This document shows, one piece after another, positions 8,815 to 18,325 of a stretch of 64,000 nt of DNA; position 1 is the first letter of the stretch, and every line of letters begins with the position of its first letter. The stretch covers positions 62,001-126,000 of the forward strand of contig JBIQLG010000006.1 of NCBI GenBank assembly GCA_044464485.1, read 5' to 3'. This DNA comes from Terrimesophilobacter sp044464485 (GTDB lineage: Bacteria; Actinomycetota; Actinomycetes; Actinomycetales; Microbacteriaceae). The notes beneath the pieces were generated by a model. The model was not told the DNA's origin. It made no database searches and was given only the letters and a program-made list of their open reading frames with translations. A program made the position numbers and the translations under genes.

Positions 8815-10213
8815 CCGAAGTTCGCACCTCCTGCGCGAGTTCGGTGAAAACTGCGAGTCTTTCGCCGTCATAGGCTGCCGCCTTCACGGCATCCTCCAGT
8901 CGTTCGCACTGGCTGAGAATTGCCTCGTGGTGTCGGTGCTTGTCGGTGTTGAGCGCTACCTCGCGCAACAGCAGGAAGAGCCGAGAGACGACATCCGGAT
9001 CCGAAGCCCCGTAAATGCGAGGTTGTTCGACCGCCAGATTCAGCAGCGATTCGAAGCGGTGCGGTCTCACGATGAGGCGAATGTTGCCGTCGTCATCGAG
9101 GAGCGCAGCGGGCTGGGTCGGTAGTTTGGCAATCTGACCGAGTACTGCAGAAATGTGGCTGAGTGCATGCACTGCAGTGGTGGGATCGTTGACACTGGGC
9201 GACAGGGCTCTGATGGTGATGTCGACGAGCTGTCGCAGTCCGAAACCGATGTCCTGACTGGATGTGCGTTCGTATCCGGTCGCATATGCGGAGCGCACGG
9301 TGTGCTCGAAGGACTCGAGATTGAAGTCGTCCGGAAGGTCACCCGACCGTGGCCACCAGGTGAGGATGGGAACGCCCGCAATGACGCTCGTGCCGATGCT
9401 GTGTTCCTCCTCGATCACAAGATCCAGTTCCGTGGCGATTGAGACCACTCTGCTACGCGAGGTCGACGTGAGGAATCCCGAATGGACGGCATTCACTACA
9501 TTGACGGTGGCTGGCCGGATGTCGGGAGGAAGTTCTTCAGGACCGTCCTCTGTGGTCGAGCGCACGAGATCGATGGTGCGCCGGGTCTCCCGGTGCACGT
9601 TGCGGAGCATCGTCTCGACGCGGAGCTGCTTGGCGAGGTGGGCGAGAAACACTGTGAGCATGATGATGCTCGTAAGGGTGAGCAGTATGCACAACGTGAT
9701 CGAGATGCTCGGTACCGCCGCCGCTGTCTCGTCTGTGCTGTTTTGAACGCTCCTCAGCACCATCAGAGAGAACGTGAAGGTGCCGAGAAATGTGGCGAGG
9801 GTCGCGTGCACCGTCCGATCCCGGGCGAACAGTCTGAGCAGCCGGGGGGATGCCTGATTGCTCGCCAATTGAAGGGCAACGACAGTGAGGGAGAAGGTCA
9901 GCGACGTCGCCGTGATGAGTGAACCGGCAATCGTGGAAAGCACGGCGCGTGCACTGTCCGGACCGCCGTTGAAGAGCACGGCGACGACCGGCTCGGGCAG
10001 TGAGTCGTCGATCCGGGCGTCGAGGATGGGAAGCAGCACGCCCACGATCACTGCGGCAACCACGGTGACAACGGGGACTGGCCACAGTCGCGTGTCGAAA
10101 GCCTCGCGAATGAGAGCCCATCTGCGTCGGATGCTCGCAATTCGACGATTTTCTGCCCGCGAACCGTCCGGGTAATAGCGCAGTGCTGGAGTGCGAGAAC
10201 GCGAGCCGGTCAT
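8801..10213 (-). CDS. DUF2254-family membrane protein
   Basis: A 470-residue protein of the DUF2254 family. About four hydrophobic segments fill the first 200 residues (PVPVVTVVAAVIVGVLLPIL; a helix after GSLITATSLTFSLTVVALQL; two more around LATFLGTFTFSLMVL and ITLCILLTLTSIIML). A soluble C-terminal half contains the conserved DIGFGLRQLVDIAxRALSPxxNDPTTA-like motif, here DIGFGLRQLVDIT and RALSPSVNDPTTAVHALSH. The function of the family is not established. The ATG at 10213 is preferred; a GTG at 10255 would add 14 residues. It diverges from the MscS gene, so the two membrane proteins share a short control region. Confidence 0.8.
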   Translation of the reverse strand: MTGSRSRTPALRYYPDGSRAENRRIASIRRRWALIREAFDTRLWPVPVVTVVAAVIVGVLLPILDARIDDSLPEPVVAVLFNGGPDSARAVLSTIAGSLITATSLTFSLTVVALQLASNQASPRLLRLFARDRTVHATLATFLGTFTFSLMVLRSVQNSTDETAAAVPSISITLCILLTLTSIIMLTVFLAHLAKQLRVETMLRNVHRETRRTIDLVRSTTEDGPEELPPDIRPATVNVVNAVHSGFLTSTSRSRVVSIATELDLVIEEEHSIGTSVIAGVPILTWWPRSGDLPDDFNLESFEHTVRSAYATGYERTSSQDIGFGLRQLVDITIRALSPSVNDPTTAVHALSHISAVLGQIAKLPTQPAALLDDDGNIRLIVRPHRFESLLNLAVEQPRIYGASDPDVVSRLFLLLREVALNTDKHRHHEAILSQCERLEDAVKAAAYDGERLAVFTELAQEVRTSVRQA

Positions 10214-10304
10214 GAGGTTCAAGGCTAACCCCGAAAGACCAAAAAGGCGCACCACTACCCTGGCTCGTTAGGCTGAAAGGGTTGTCAAGGGAAGGTGCAG
10301 CCTG

Positions 10305-11351
10305 ATGTTCGACTGGGACACGTGGTGGGGAACGCTTCTCGCCCTGGGGATTGTCGCCCTCGTTCTCATAGTGTTTGCCGTGGTTTTGTGGGCCGTGAAC
10401 GCCACTGCAGGAAAGCGAAGTTCGTGGCTGCGTGAGGTGATCTCCGGACTCAGGCCGCACGCCCTCCTGCTGCTCCTGATTATCGGATGCTGGATCGCCG
10501 CTGGGCTGACGGCGCCCGCCGATTACCCATGGTGGCCGACGCTGTCGCGCGCATTTTTCATCGCTTCCGTGATTGCGGGAGCAATCTTCCTGGGAGGGTT
10601 TGCCTCCTTCGGGTTTGCGCGCCTCTTGGGGCGGTTTCCGGAGACGCAGCAGTCGTTGCCGGAAATCCGGCGAATGCGAACGCAGCTCAAGCTCATCCGG
10701 CGACTCGTCAATGTGCTCATCGGCGTCATCGCGGTCGGCGTCGTGCTGTTCTCGTTCCCTGAGGTGCGCACAGTGGGAACGAGCGTGCTGGCGTCGGCGG
10801 GTATTCTCAGCCTCATCGCCGGGCTCGCGGCTCAGTCGACGCTCGGTAACCTCGTTGCCGGAATTCAGCTCGTGTTCAGCGACGCGATTCGCGTGGGTGA
10901 CGTGGTCGTCGTGGAGGACGAGTGGGGCTCTATCGGCGAAATCACGCTTACCTATGTGGTTCTCTACATTTGGGACGAGCGACGCCTCATCCTTCCCGCG
11001 ACCTATTTCACGACCCAGCCATTCACAAACTGGACCCGGAAGAGCGACCTGATCAAGGGCACGGTCTATCTGGATGTCGATTGGCGCGTACCGATCCCGG
11101 AGCTGCGTGCGAAGTTCATGGAGATCGTCACCAATTCAGACACGTGGGATCGGCGCGGAGCCAACATGGTCGTCTACGACGCCACGGGCGGCCACGTGAC
11201 CGTCAGATTCACGGTGTCGTCGAAGGATTCGGACGACATTTGGGATTTGCGGTGTCACGTGCGGGAGGAGCTCGTCATTTGGCTGCAAACCAATTATCCC
11301 GATGCGTTGCCGGTCACTCGCGTGCTGATGCCGCCAGCGGGTGAGAGTTAG
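10305..11351 (+). CDS. Mechanosensitive ion channel, MscS family
   Basis: A 348-residue membrane protein. Three N-terminal hydrophobic segments lead to the pore-lining helix (VRTVGTSVLASAGILSLIAG, then LAAQSTLGNLVAGIQLVFSD). The beta domain follows (IRVGDVVVVEDEWGSIGEI, with TYVVLYIWDERRLILPATYF) and then an alpha/beta domain. Such channels open under membrane tension and release solutes during hypo-osmotic shock. The ATG at 10305 has a purine-rich AAGGGAAGG at 10287-10295 as ribosome-binding site. TAGGCT near 10269 may be the -10. The last four bases overlap the end of the convergent DUF3817 gene. Confidence 0.9.
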   Translation: MFDWDTWWGTLLALGIVALVLIVFAVVLWAVNATAGKRSSWLREVISGLRPHALLLLLIIGCWIAAGLTAPADYPWWPTLSRAFFIASVIAGAIFLGGFASFGFARLLGRFPETQQSLPEIRRMRTQLKLIRRLVNVLIGVIAVGVVLFSFPEVRTVGTSVLASAGILSLIAGLAAQSTLGNLVAGIQLVFSDAIRVGDVVVVEDEWGSIGEITLTYVVLYIWDERRLILPATYFTTQPFTNWTRKSDLIKGTVYLDVDWRVPIPELRAKFMEIVTNSDTWDRRGANMVVYDATGGHVTVRFTVSSKDSDDIWDLRCHVREELVIWLQTNYPDALPVTRVLMPPAGES

Positions 11352-11869
11352 CGGTTCCAGCCACCGGGTGGACCGATGATGAGCAGGATCGTGACGATCG
11401 CCACGACGGCTATCGCAAACACGGCCACGAGAGCGCGCGGGTGGTTGAGGAACCAGCGAAGTACACGATCGATCCAGGTGTGATCGCGCGGATCGTCGGT
11501 TGCCTCTGTGCGCCATCCGCCCTCGAGCTTGTCGTTCTTTTCCAGCCAGCGATCGAACGGGATCGTCGCGTAGGGAACGATCGCGGTAATGACGGCCCCC
11601 ACGATAAGTTTGATCGGCCAGCGCTGGTTCACGCCGACGAGAACCGCGGTTGCGGCGTAGGTCACGAACACCAGTCCGTGCAGCGAACCGCCGATGAGCA
11701 CGCCGAGGTTTCCCGCGTCGAACACATACTTGAGCAGCATGCCCGCGATGAGGAGAGTCCACGTCACCGCCTCGGCGATCGCAACCACGCGATAGAAGGA
11801 GCGCGGCGTTACCTGCCCTGTGGGCGTGACGACGTCTGAAGGAACGGGATTAGTAAGCTTGCTGACCAT
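11348..11869 (-). CDS. DUF3817-domain membrane protein
   Basis: A 173-residue protein with a DUF3817 domain (about residues 22-110), containing RVVAIAEAVTWTLLIAGMLLKY, a GSLHGLVFVTYA helix with a conserved histidine, and the segment IVPYATIPFDRWL. A fourth hydrophobic helix near the C-terminus (ALVAVFAIAVVAIVTILLII) ends in GPPGGWNR. It is predicted to sit in the cytoplasmic membrane. The family has no settled function. A purine-rich AGAGGA lies just before the ATG at 11869. The gene overlaps the mscS-like gene tail-to-tail by 4 nt. Confidence 0.8.
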   Translation of the reverse strand: MVSKLTNPVPSDVVTPTGQVTPRSFYRVVAIAEAVTWTLLIAGMLLKYVFDAGNLGVLIGGSLHGLVFVTYAATAVLVGVNQRWPIKLIVGAVITAIVPYATIPFDRWLEKNDKLEGGWRTEATDDPRDHTWIDRVLRWFLNHPRALVAVFAIAVVAIVTILLIIGPPGGWNR

Positions 11870-11894
11870 TCCTCTATCGTGCCATACTTTTGCG

Positions 11895-13478
11895 CTACGC
11901 GGATTCCGCCGCCCTCAAGTCCTTGCGCAGAATCTTGCCGGAACTCGATTTCGGGATGGCATTCGTGAACTGCACTTGACGCACTTTCTTGTACGGGGCG
12001 ACATGCTCCGCCACAAACGCCATCACTGCGCCCTCGTCGAGTTCGGCACCCTCTTGAAGGACGACGAAAGCCTTGGGGATCTCTTCACCTTCGTCATTCT
12101 GCACGCCGATGACCGCGGCATCCGCAATCGATGGATGCGTGAGCAACAGGGCCTCGAGCTCGGCGGGCGCAATTTGATAGCCGTGGTATTTGATGAGCTC
12201 CTTGAGCCGGTCAATGACCGTGACCACTCCCTCCCAGTTGGCCGTTGCGATGTCGCCCGTGTGTAAAAATCCATCCTCCGTCATGATCTGACGGGTAGCT
12301 TCGTCATTGTTCAGGTATCCGAGCATCACATTCGGACCGCGGCAGAGCAACTCTCCCGGCGCGCTTTCCCCTTCGGCGGGAAGCTCGATGTCCTCGCCGG
12401 TCGCGGGGTCGATGAGCCGGCAGTCAATGTTGGGAATGGTGAAACCGACGGAACTGAGCGGCAGGTCGGGCCGGTCGTTCGGGATGGCATGGCTCACCGG
12501 ACTCAACTCCGTCATGCCGTATCCCTGAATCATCCGTACACCCAGTCGGTCCGCGACAGCCTGTGCGAGCTGCCCGTCGAGCGGTGCCGCGCCGCTGAAC
12601 ACCGTGTGCACGCTGGAAAGGTCGTATTGGTCGACGAGCGGATGCTTGGCGAGCGCCACGGCAACAGGCGGCGCGATGAAAATGTTGCTGCACTTGTGGT
12701 CCTGCATTACGCGCAGGAACTCCACAAAGTCGAATCTGGGCATGGTGACGAGAGTGGCCCGTTGACGCACCGCGAGATTAAGGAGCACGGTCATCCCGTA
12801 AATGTGAAAAAACGGAAGAAAAGCAAGAACGCGGTCGCCTTCGCCCACGACGATGACCTGCCGGGATTGCTCGACATTGGCCACGAGGTTGCGGTGGCTG
12901 ATCATGACGCCTTTGGGCAGACCGGTGGTGCCTGAAGAATACGGGAGCGCGGCAATGTGCGTGGCGGGATCGAAACTCACTTTCGGCGGTGCCGCCTTTT
13001 CGGTAAGCAGGTCGCGAAGGTTCGTATGCCCTTCTGCGCCATCAAGCACGATGAAGTGATCGTCGGCGATTCCGGCGGCAACAGCGCCGGCCTTGGCGCC
13101 GGCGAGCAGGGGCGAAACCGTGATGAACCACGTCGCCTCCGAGTCTTTGAGTTGTTTTGCAATGTCGTCTTCGGTGGCGAGTGAGTTGATGGTTGTGACC
13201 GTCGCACCTGCCCGCAGGATTCCGTGAAACACGACCGCGAAGGCGGGGGAGTTCGGGCAGAGCAGTGCGACGACCGTGTCGGTATCGACACCGCGCGCAG
13301 CAAGGGCACCGGCGACGCCGTCGATCTGAGTGATCAACTCGCGGTACGTCGTTTCTGCTCCGGTTGATCCGTCGATGAGGGCGATGGTGTTGAGTTCGTG
13401 GTCGCTCAGACCGGTAAACAGATAGTCGTAGATGCTGACGTTCGGGATCTCAACGTCGGGGTAAGGACTGCGGAACAC
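11895..13478 (-). CDS. Acyl-CoA synthetase / 4-coumarate-CoA ligase-like AMP-binding protein
   Basis: A 527-residue ANL-superfamily ligase that would activate a carboxylic acid through an acyl-adenylate and pass it to CoA. The P-loop motif reads YSSGTTGLPKGVMISHRN and the A5 motif YGMTELSPV. The hinge motif is HTGDIA and later VIDRLKELIKYHGYQIAPAE; the catalytic lysine lies in the C-terminal PKSSSGKILRKDL. This arrangement is closest to 4-coumarate-CoA ligase and related aryl or fatty acid ligases. The substrate cannot be set from sequence, and no phenylpropanoid or fatty-acid operon is adjacent. The GTG at 13478 has AGGAG 7 nt upstream. Confidence 0.85.
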   Translation of the reverse strand: MFRSPYPDVEIPNVSIYDYLFTGLSDHELNTIALIDGSTGAETTYRELITQIDGVAGALAARGVDTDTVVALLCPNSPAFAVVFHGILRAGATVTTINSLATEDDIAKQLKDSEATWFITVSPLLAGAKAGAVAAGIADDHFIVLDGAEGHTNLRDLLTEKAAPPKVSFDPATHIAALPYSSGTTGLPKGVMISHRNLVANVEQSRQVIVVGEGDRVLAFLPFFHIYGMTVLLNLAVRQRATLVTMPRFDFVEFLRVMQDHKCSNIFIAPPVAVALAKHPLVDQYDLSSVHTVFSGAAPLDGQLAQAVADRLGVRMIQGYGMTELSPVSHAIPNDRPDLPLSSVGFTIPNIDCRLIDPATGEDIELPAEGESAPGELLCRGPNVMLGYLNNDEATRQIMTEDGFLHTGDIATANWEGVVTVIDRLKELIKYHGYQIAPAELEALLLTHPSIADAAVIGVQNDEGEEIPKAFVVLQEGAELDEGAVMAFVAEHVAPYKKVRQVQFTNAIPKSSSGKILRKDLRAAESA

Positions 13479-13589
13479 GCTCTATCTCCTTTGATAAATG
13501 AGTGTTTTGCACTTTACCCCTGTGGCGGCATCCTGTCTCGGGCCAACGGGCGACCAACCGGATTCTGCCAGCACTCACGCGCCCCCGGC

Positions 13590-13595
13590 TATCGT
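13590..13595 (+). promoter_or_regulatory. -10 element (TATCGT) of the FNT gene
   Basis: TATCGT is 6 nt before the ATG at 13602; no ribosome-binding site is visible. Confidence 0.45.
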
Positions 13596-13601
13596 GGTTC
13601 G

Positions 13602-14555
13602 ATGGGATACGACAACGCGAACCACGAGTCGCCAGAGGCGGGTGCACGACTGACGGCCGCGCAAATTTTCGCGGTCGTATACGCAACGGGGGAAGACGAA
13701 CTCAAGCGGTCCTCCGCTGGTCTGGCGCTGTCGGGTATTGCCGCCGGACTCGGCATGGGCCTCACGGGGCTCGGCGCCGCCGCCATTCTTGCCGCGATCG
13801 GACCGGACGCCCCCGCTGCGCATCTGTTTGCCGCACTGCTGTACCCGATCGGGTTCATCGTGGTGGTGATGGGGCGCGCGCAGCTCTTTACCGAAAACAC
13901 GCTTTTTCCGGTGGTCGTGGTGCTCGCCACCAGGCGGCATCTCTTATACACGCTACGTCTCTGGGCGATCGTCTTCGTCGCGAACGTCGCCGGAGCGATG
14001 CTCTTCGCGCTCTTGGCCATGAAGACACCGGCGCTCGATTCGGGCCTGCGGGAGGCGCTCAGCATCCTCGGCGAGCAAACCGCGGGCAATGCTGACTTCA
14101 CGCAGATCTTCTTTTCCGGCATCATCGGCGGCTGGATCATCGCCCTCATGGCCTGGCTCGTCTCCGCCGCGCGCTCCAGCATGGGTCAAATACTCATCGT
14201 TTACCTCACGACCTTCGTAGTCGGCGCAGCGGGACTCGCGCACTGCATCGCCGGCAGCGGCGAGGCGCTGTCTGCGATGCTCGATGGTCGCATCACGGTG
14301 GGCGAATACTGTCTCTGGCTGGCGGCGGCGGCTCTCGGCAACATCGTTGGCGGGGTTCTCATTGTGAGCCTGCTCAACTATGGCCAGGTGATGGGGTCTG
14401 GTCGTGATCTCGAGCGGGCGTCGCAAACCCTTGACGAGGTGGTGCAGGATGCGGCGGACCGCCGTGAAAACGGGGGCGACGAGAGTGAAGGCACAAAGAA
14501 GACCGATCCGAAAAAGAAGGACGCGGCAACGCGCAAGCGTAAGAGGCGGGAGTGA
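13602..14555 (+). CDS. Formate/nitrite transporter (FNT) family protein
   Basis: A 317-residue pentameric-channel family protein with six hydrophobic segments. FNT features include the early helix GIAAGLGMGLTGLGAAAI, GFIVVVMGRAQLFTENTLFPVVVVLA (the ENT-type segment), and a late AHCIAGSGEAL motif with the histidine common to the pore. The charged C-terminal tail (about 45 residues, many Lys, Asp and Glu) is cytoplasmic. It resembles the YfdC-like branch rather than FocA or NirC, so the anion carried is uncertain. The ATG at 13602 fits a leaderless transcript. An upstream extension of the frame overlaps the ligase promoter and has no family similarity. The stop overlaps the photolyase GTG. Confidence 0.85.
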   Translation: MGYDNANHESPEAGARLTAAQIFAVVYATGEDELKRSSAGLALSGIAAGLGMGLTGLGAAAILAAIGPDAPAAHLFAALLYPIGFIVVVMGRAQLFTENTLFPVVVVLATRRHLLYTLRLWAIVFVANVAGAMLFALLAMKTPALDSGLREALSILGEQTAGNADFTQIFFSGIIGGWIIALMAWLVSAARSSMGQILIVYLTTFVVGAAGLAHCIAGSGEALSAMLDGRITVGEYCLWLAAAALGNIVGGVLIVSLLNYGQVMGSGRDLERASQTLDEVVQDAADRRENGGDESEGTKKTDPKKKDAATRKRKRRE

Positions 14556-15964
14556 CCAGCGGGCCGACGGTCGTCTGGTTTCGAGATGATCTCCGTGTCG
14601 CTGACAACCCCGCGCTCAGTTTCGCGGTGGAGCGTGGCGAGCCGGTCGCTGCCGTGTTCGTGCTCGATGAGGTTTCGCCGGGCATCCGTGCCCTGGGCGG
14701 CGCATCGAAGTGGTGGCTGCAGGAGAGTCTCAGCGCACTGAGGCGCAGTCTCGCCGCGCTCGGCATTCCGCTCATTCTGCGTTCCGGGCCGGCTGCCGAC
14801 GTCATCCGCGGCGTGGTTTCCGAACTGCACGCCACGGCGGTGACGTGGAACCGACGATACGGTGCGGCGGAGATCGCGGTCGATGCGAAAGCAAAGAGCG
14901 AGCTTCGATCCCGGGGGGTGCGCGTCGAGAGTTTCGCGGCATCACTCCTCTTCGAACCATGGACCATCACGACGGGCACGGGCTCCCCGTATTCGGTGTT
15001 CACGCCCTTTTGGCACGCGTGCGCTCGCGCGAACGAACCACGGTATCCGATACCGACCCCGCCGGCGATTTCTGGCGACGCGGCTCGCGGGTTACGGACG
15101 GCAGAGTCCGAAGCGCTCGAATCGTGGTCACTTCGGCCGCAACGCCCGGATTGGTCGCAAGGACTGCGCGAGACGTGGACTCCCGGCGAAGTCGCTGCCC
15201 ACGCACGGCTCCAGGATTTTCTCGCCGACGGACTCGACGACTATGCGGCAGGCCGAGACACGCCGGCGGACGCAGCGACATCCCGGTTGTCTCCGCACCT
15301 TCGGTGGGGCGAGATCAGCCCGCACCACGTCTGGCATGCGGTGGCGGCGGTTCGTCCGGGACTGTCGCCGGAGGCGCGCGCGAGTGCGCAGCGGTTTCTC
15401 ACCGAACTCGGCTGGCGGGAGTTCGCGTGGCACGTGTACTTCCACTTTCCCGAACTCGCGACATCGAATTGGCGCGCTGAATACGATCGGTTTCCGTGGC
15501 CGCGCGTCGATCCACGCGCTCTGAATGCATGGCAAACCGGCCGAACCGGCATCCCTCTCGTGGATGCCGGCATGCGCGAACTGTGGCACACCGGCACGAT
15601 GCACAATCGCGTCCGCATGGTCGTCGCATCCTTTCTCACTAAGAACCTGCTGATCGACTGGCGCGAGGGCGAAGCGTGGTTCTGGGACACTCTCGTCGAC
15701 GTGGATGCCGCAAGCAATCCGTTCAATTGGCAATGGGTCGCGGGCTCCGGGGCGGATGCGGCACCGTACTTTCGCGTCTTCAATCCTGAACTGCAAGCGA
15801 AAAAGTTCGACCCGCACTCGACGTACATTCGCGCTCACGTGCCCGAGCTGGACACCGAAAAGTACCCGCCGCCGATCGTGGATCTCGCCGAGTCTCGCCG
15901 CGCAGCTCTCGCCGCTCACCGCACCATGAAGCAGCGCGCACAGAGCGCCGCGACGGTGACGTAG
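14552..15964 (+). CDS. phr: Deoxyribodipyrimidine photo-lyase
   Basis: A 470-residue photolyase/cryptochrome protein that uses light to split UV-induced pyrimidine dimers. The N-terminal antenna-binding Rossmann domain starts at TVVWFRDDLRVADNPAL. The FAD-binding helical domain has TSRLSPHLRWGEISPHHVW, ELGWREFAWHVYFHFPEL, GRTGIPLVDAGMRELW and HNRVRMVVASFLTKNL, then DVDAASNPFNWQWVAGSGAD. These match class I CPD photolyases. The GTG at 14552 overlaps the TGA of the FNT gene (GTGA), so translation is coupled. I see no DASH-type or (6-4) features. Substrate class is inferred from overall motif similarity. Confidence 0.92.
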   Translation: MTSGPTVVWFRDDLRVADNPALSFAVERGEPVAAVFVLDEVSPGIRALGGASKWWLQESLSALRRSLAALGIPLILRSGPAADVIRGVVSELHATAVTWNRRYGAAEIAVDAKAKSELRSRGVRVESFAASLLFEPWTITTGTGSPYSVFTPFWHACARANEPRYPIPTPPAISGDAARGLRTAESEALESWSLRPQRPDWSQGLRETWTPGEVAAHARLQDFLADGLDDYAAGRDTPADAATSRLSPHLRWGEISPHHVWHAVAAVRPGLSPEARASAQRFLTELGWREFAWHVYFHFPELATSNWRAEYDRFPWPRVDPRALNAWQTGRTGIPLVDAGMRELWHTGTMHNRVRMVVASFLTKNLLIDWREGEAWFWDTLVDVDAASNPFNWQWVAGSGADAAPYFRVFNPELQAKKFDPHSTYIRAHVPELDTEKYPPPIVDLAESRRAALAAHRTMKQRAQSAATVT

Positions 15965-16001
15965 CGCACTTCGCTCACAGGCGCGACCAACGCGAACCGC
16001 C

Positions 16002-16007
16002 TACGCT
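16002..16007 (+). promoter_or_regulatory. -10 element (TACGCT) of the CEO-synthase-like gene
   Basis: TACGCT is 5 nt before the ATG at 16013, the shortest spacing of the series. Confidence 0.35.
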
Positions 16008-16012
16008 GGACT

Positions 16013-17141
16013 ATGAGCAAAACGGATTCCGACTCCCAGTTGCTTCGCCTCGGCGTGATCGCGACCTCCCGCAAGCCTGATGAGCGACGACTGCCGATCC
16101 ATCCGGCGCACGTCGAGCGCATCGACGCAGACCTTCGCGACAACATGATTCTCGAGCGCGGATACGGCCTGCGCTTCGGGGTTTCGGATGAGGAACTCGC
16201 CCCACTGGTCGGCGCGATGGCAGAGCGGGCAGAGATTTTCGACGCCGCCGACATTGTCCTCCTGCCCAAGCCGCAAGCCTCGGATGTCGCTGATCTTCGT
16301 GACAGCCAGGTGATGTGGGGTTGGCCTCACTGCGTACAGGACCGCGAGATCACGCAACTCGCGATCGACAAAAGGCTCACGCTCATTGCCTGGGAAGCCA
16401 TGAACCACTGGCAATCCGATGGCGGATTCGGCCTTCACGTATTTCACAAGAACAACGAGCTCGCAGGATACTGTTCGGTCATCCACGCGCTGGAACTCTG
16501 CGGCTCCACGGGGGACTACGGCCGCAGATTGAGCGCCGTCGTGATCGGATTCGGCGCGACCGCGCGCGGTGCCGTGACCGCGCTCAACGCCCACGGCATC
16601 CACGACGTCCGCGTGCTGACCAATCGGGAGATTGCCGCCGTCGGTTCACCCATCCCCTCGGTGGACATCATCCAGTTCGAACACAGCGATGTCGAGCCGT
16701 TTGAGAGCACCGTGAACACGGACGACGGCCCAGTGAACCTCGCCCCGTATCTTGCAGAAAACGACATTGTCGTGAATTGCACTCTTCAGGACCCCAACTC
16801 GCCGCTCACCTACCTGACGGTCGACGATCTCGACGCGTTCCGGCCGGGCAGCCTCATCATCGACGTGTCCGTGGATGAGGGGATGGGTTTCAGTTGGGCG
16901 CGCCCCACCTCGTTTGCGGATCCCATGTTCACCGTGGGGGGGTTCGACGAACTACTACGCCGTCGATCACAGCCCCTCGCTGTTATGGAATTCGACAACG
17001 TGGGAGATCAGTGAGGCGCTCATGCCGTTCCTGCGCACCGTCATGGAAGGTCCGACGTCGTGGGCCGCGTCTGACACCATCGATCGGGCCATCGAAATTG
17101 AGGATGGTCGCGTTCGCAACGAGGCGATTCTTACTTTTTAG
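16013..17141 (+). CDS. N5-(carboxyethyl)ornithine synthase-like / alanine dehydrogenase family protein, apparently frameshifted
   Basis: The first frame gives about 310 residues that match the CEO-synthase branch of the alanine dehydrogenase family: ERRLPIHPAHVERI near the N-terminus, LLPKPQASDVADLRDSQVMW, GYCSVIHALELCG, a Rossmann motif (VVIGFGATARGAVTAL) and LIIDVSVDEGMGF. At the run of seven G at 16936-16942 the similarity moves to the +1 frame (GSTNYYAVDHSPSLLWNS, then WEISEALMPFL) and continues to the TAG at 17139-17141. With six G the product would be 375 residues. As written, the first frame ends at 17014 after unrelated residues. Family members condense ornithine or lysine with pyruvate using NADPH. 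Either a real mutation or a base-calling error in the homopolymer explains it. Confidence 0.7.
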
Positions 17142-17238
17142 GGTCGCGCGGGCGAGTACCCGCATTCGGTCGCGGTCGCCTGAATCCGGCGAAGCCTTCG
17201 AGCCTGCTGTGTCGCCCGTGTAGTCCACACTGATATCT

Positions 17239-18312
17239 ATGCTGACTGCGAAACGGGAGCTGGCCGCGCTTCGGCTGGCGGCCCAGCGGATCTCTTCCAG
17301 TGAGTTCACGAAACCGGCCGAGGTTGTGCGCTGGATGCTGGGCATGCAGGCGCAGGATCTGCCGGGAGCGCGGTGGTCGATCGGGCTCCGCCTGCCGGGG
17401 TCCACGGAGCGCGACGTGGAAACGGCGCTCGCCCGCGGCGACATCGTGCGGTCGTGGCCCATGCGCGGCACTCTGCACCTCGTCGCACCCGAGGATCTCG
17501 GTTGGCTGTTAGACGTGTGCGCACCCCGGCAGGCGACCGCCGCAGCGAAACGACGGCGGGACCTTGGCATCACGGATGCCGACCTGTCGAAGGCGGCGGA
17601 CGTTGCGAGCGAGGCCATGTCTGGCGGCAGGTGTGTTCGCCGGGATGTCCTGCTGACGCTGTGGCAGCGAGCGGGAATCTCCACCAATGGTCAGCGTGCA
17701 TACCATCTACTCTGGAACCTTGGGCAGAGAAAGCATGTTGTCTTTGGTCCGCCCGAGGGCAAGCATCCGACTTTCGCGCTATTCCAAGAGTGGGTTAAAG
17801 CACCTCGTGTCCTCGATCGGGATGAGGCGCTCGCCGAGTTCGCTTCGCGCTACTTCGCGAGCCACGGCCCGGCAACCGAGCGCGACTTAGCGTGGTGGGC
17901 GGGCATCACCCTCGGCGACGCGCGCAGAGGAGTTGCCGCGGCGAGCGGACTGCAGGATCGCGACTTCGACGGAACGGCCCACCATTTTGCGGAAGGGTTG
18001 ACGCCGGCCGGCCCCGGCATCCACGCGCTCCCGGGCTTCGACGAGTATGTCCTCGGATACCAGGATCGCTCACCCGTTTTAGCACCGGAGTTTGCCGACC
18101 GAATCGTGCCAGGGAACAACGGAATGTTCCTCCCGACGATCGTCGCGGACGGTCAGGTTGTGGGCACCTGGAAGCGAACGGATGCCGCGAAAGTCTCGCG
18201 AATCGAGAGCGTCGAGTTCGCGGCGCTCGCCAAAAAATCTCGCGCCGGGTTCGAACGGGCGATCGCCCGGTACGGCCGTTTCGTCGGCAAGGACGTCGAC
18301 TTCAGCGGCTGA
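17239..18312 (+). CDS. AlkZ-like winged-helix DNA glycosylase family protein
   Basis: A 357-residue protein of the HTH_42/AlkZ (YcaQ) family. Near the N-terminus GMQAQD places two glutamines at positions 37 and 39, the QxQ motif used by Streptomyces AlkZ to excise cross-linked or alkylated bases. Further family landmarks are RSWPMRGTLHLV, the helical middle domain with TERDLAWWAGI, and the C-terminal LLPGFDEYxLGYxDR-like segment (LPGFDEYVLGYQDRS). AlkZ itself gives self-resistance to azinomycin; most relatives are general and their substrates are unknown. It stands alone here, so a housekeeping repair role is as likely as resistance. The ATG at 17239 lacks a clear ribosome-binding site. Confidence 0.8.
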   Translation: MLTAKRELAALRLAAQRISSSEFTKPAEVVRWMLGMQAQDLPGARWSIGLRLPGSTERDVETALARGDIVRSWPMRGTLHLVAPEDLGWLLDVCAPRQATAAAKRRRDLGITDADLSKAADVASEAMSGGRCVRRDVLLTLWQRAGISTNGQRAYHLLWNLGQRKHVVFGPPEGKHPTFALFQEWVKAPRVLDRDEALAEFASRYFASHGPATERDLAWWAGITLGDARRGVAAASGLQDRDFDGTAHHFAEGLTPAGPGIHALPGFDEYVLGYQDRSPVLAPEFADRIVPGNNGMFLPTIVADGQVVGTWKRTDAAKVSRIESVEFAALAKKSRAGFERAIARYGRFVGKDVDFSG

Positions 18313-18325
18313 GCGACCCCTGGCG

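Noticed and set aside
10214..10232. Possible second iron box before the DUF2254 gene
   Set aside because: Only the half-site AGGCTAACC fits; aligned over 19 positions about 10 match.
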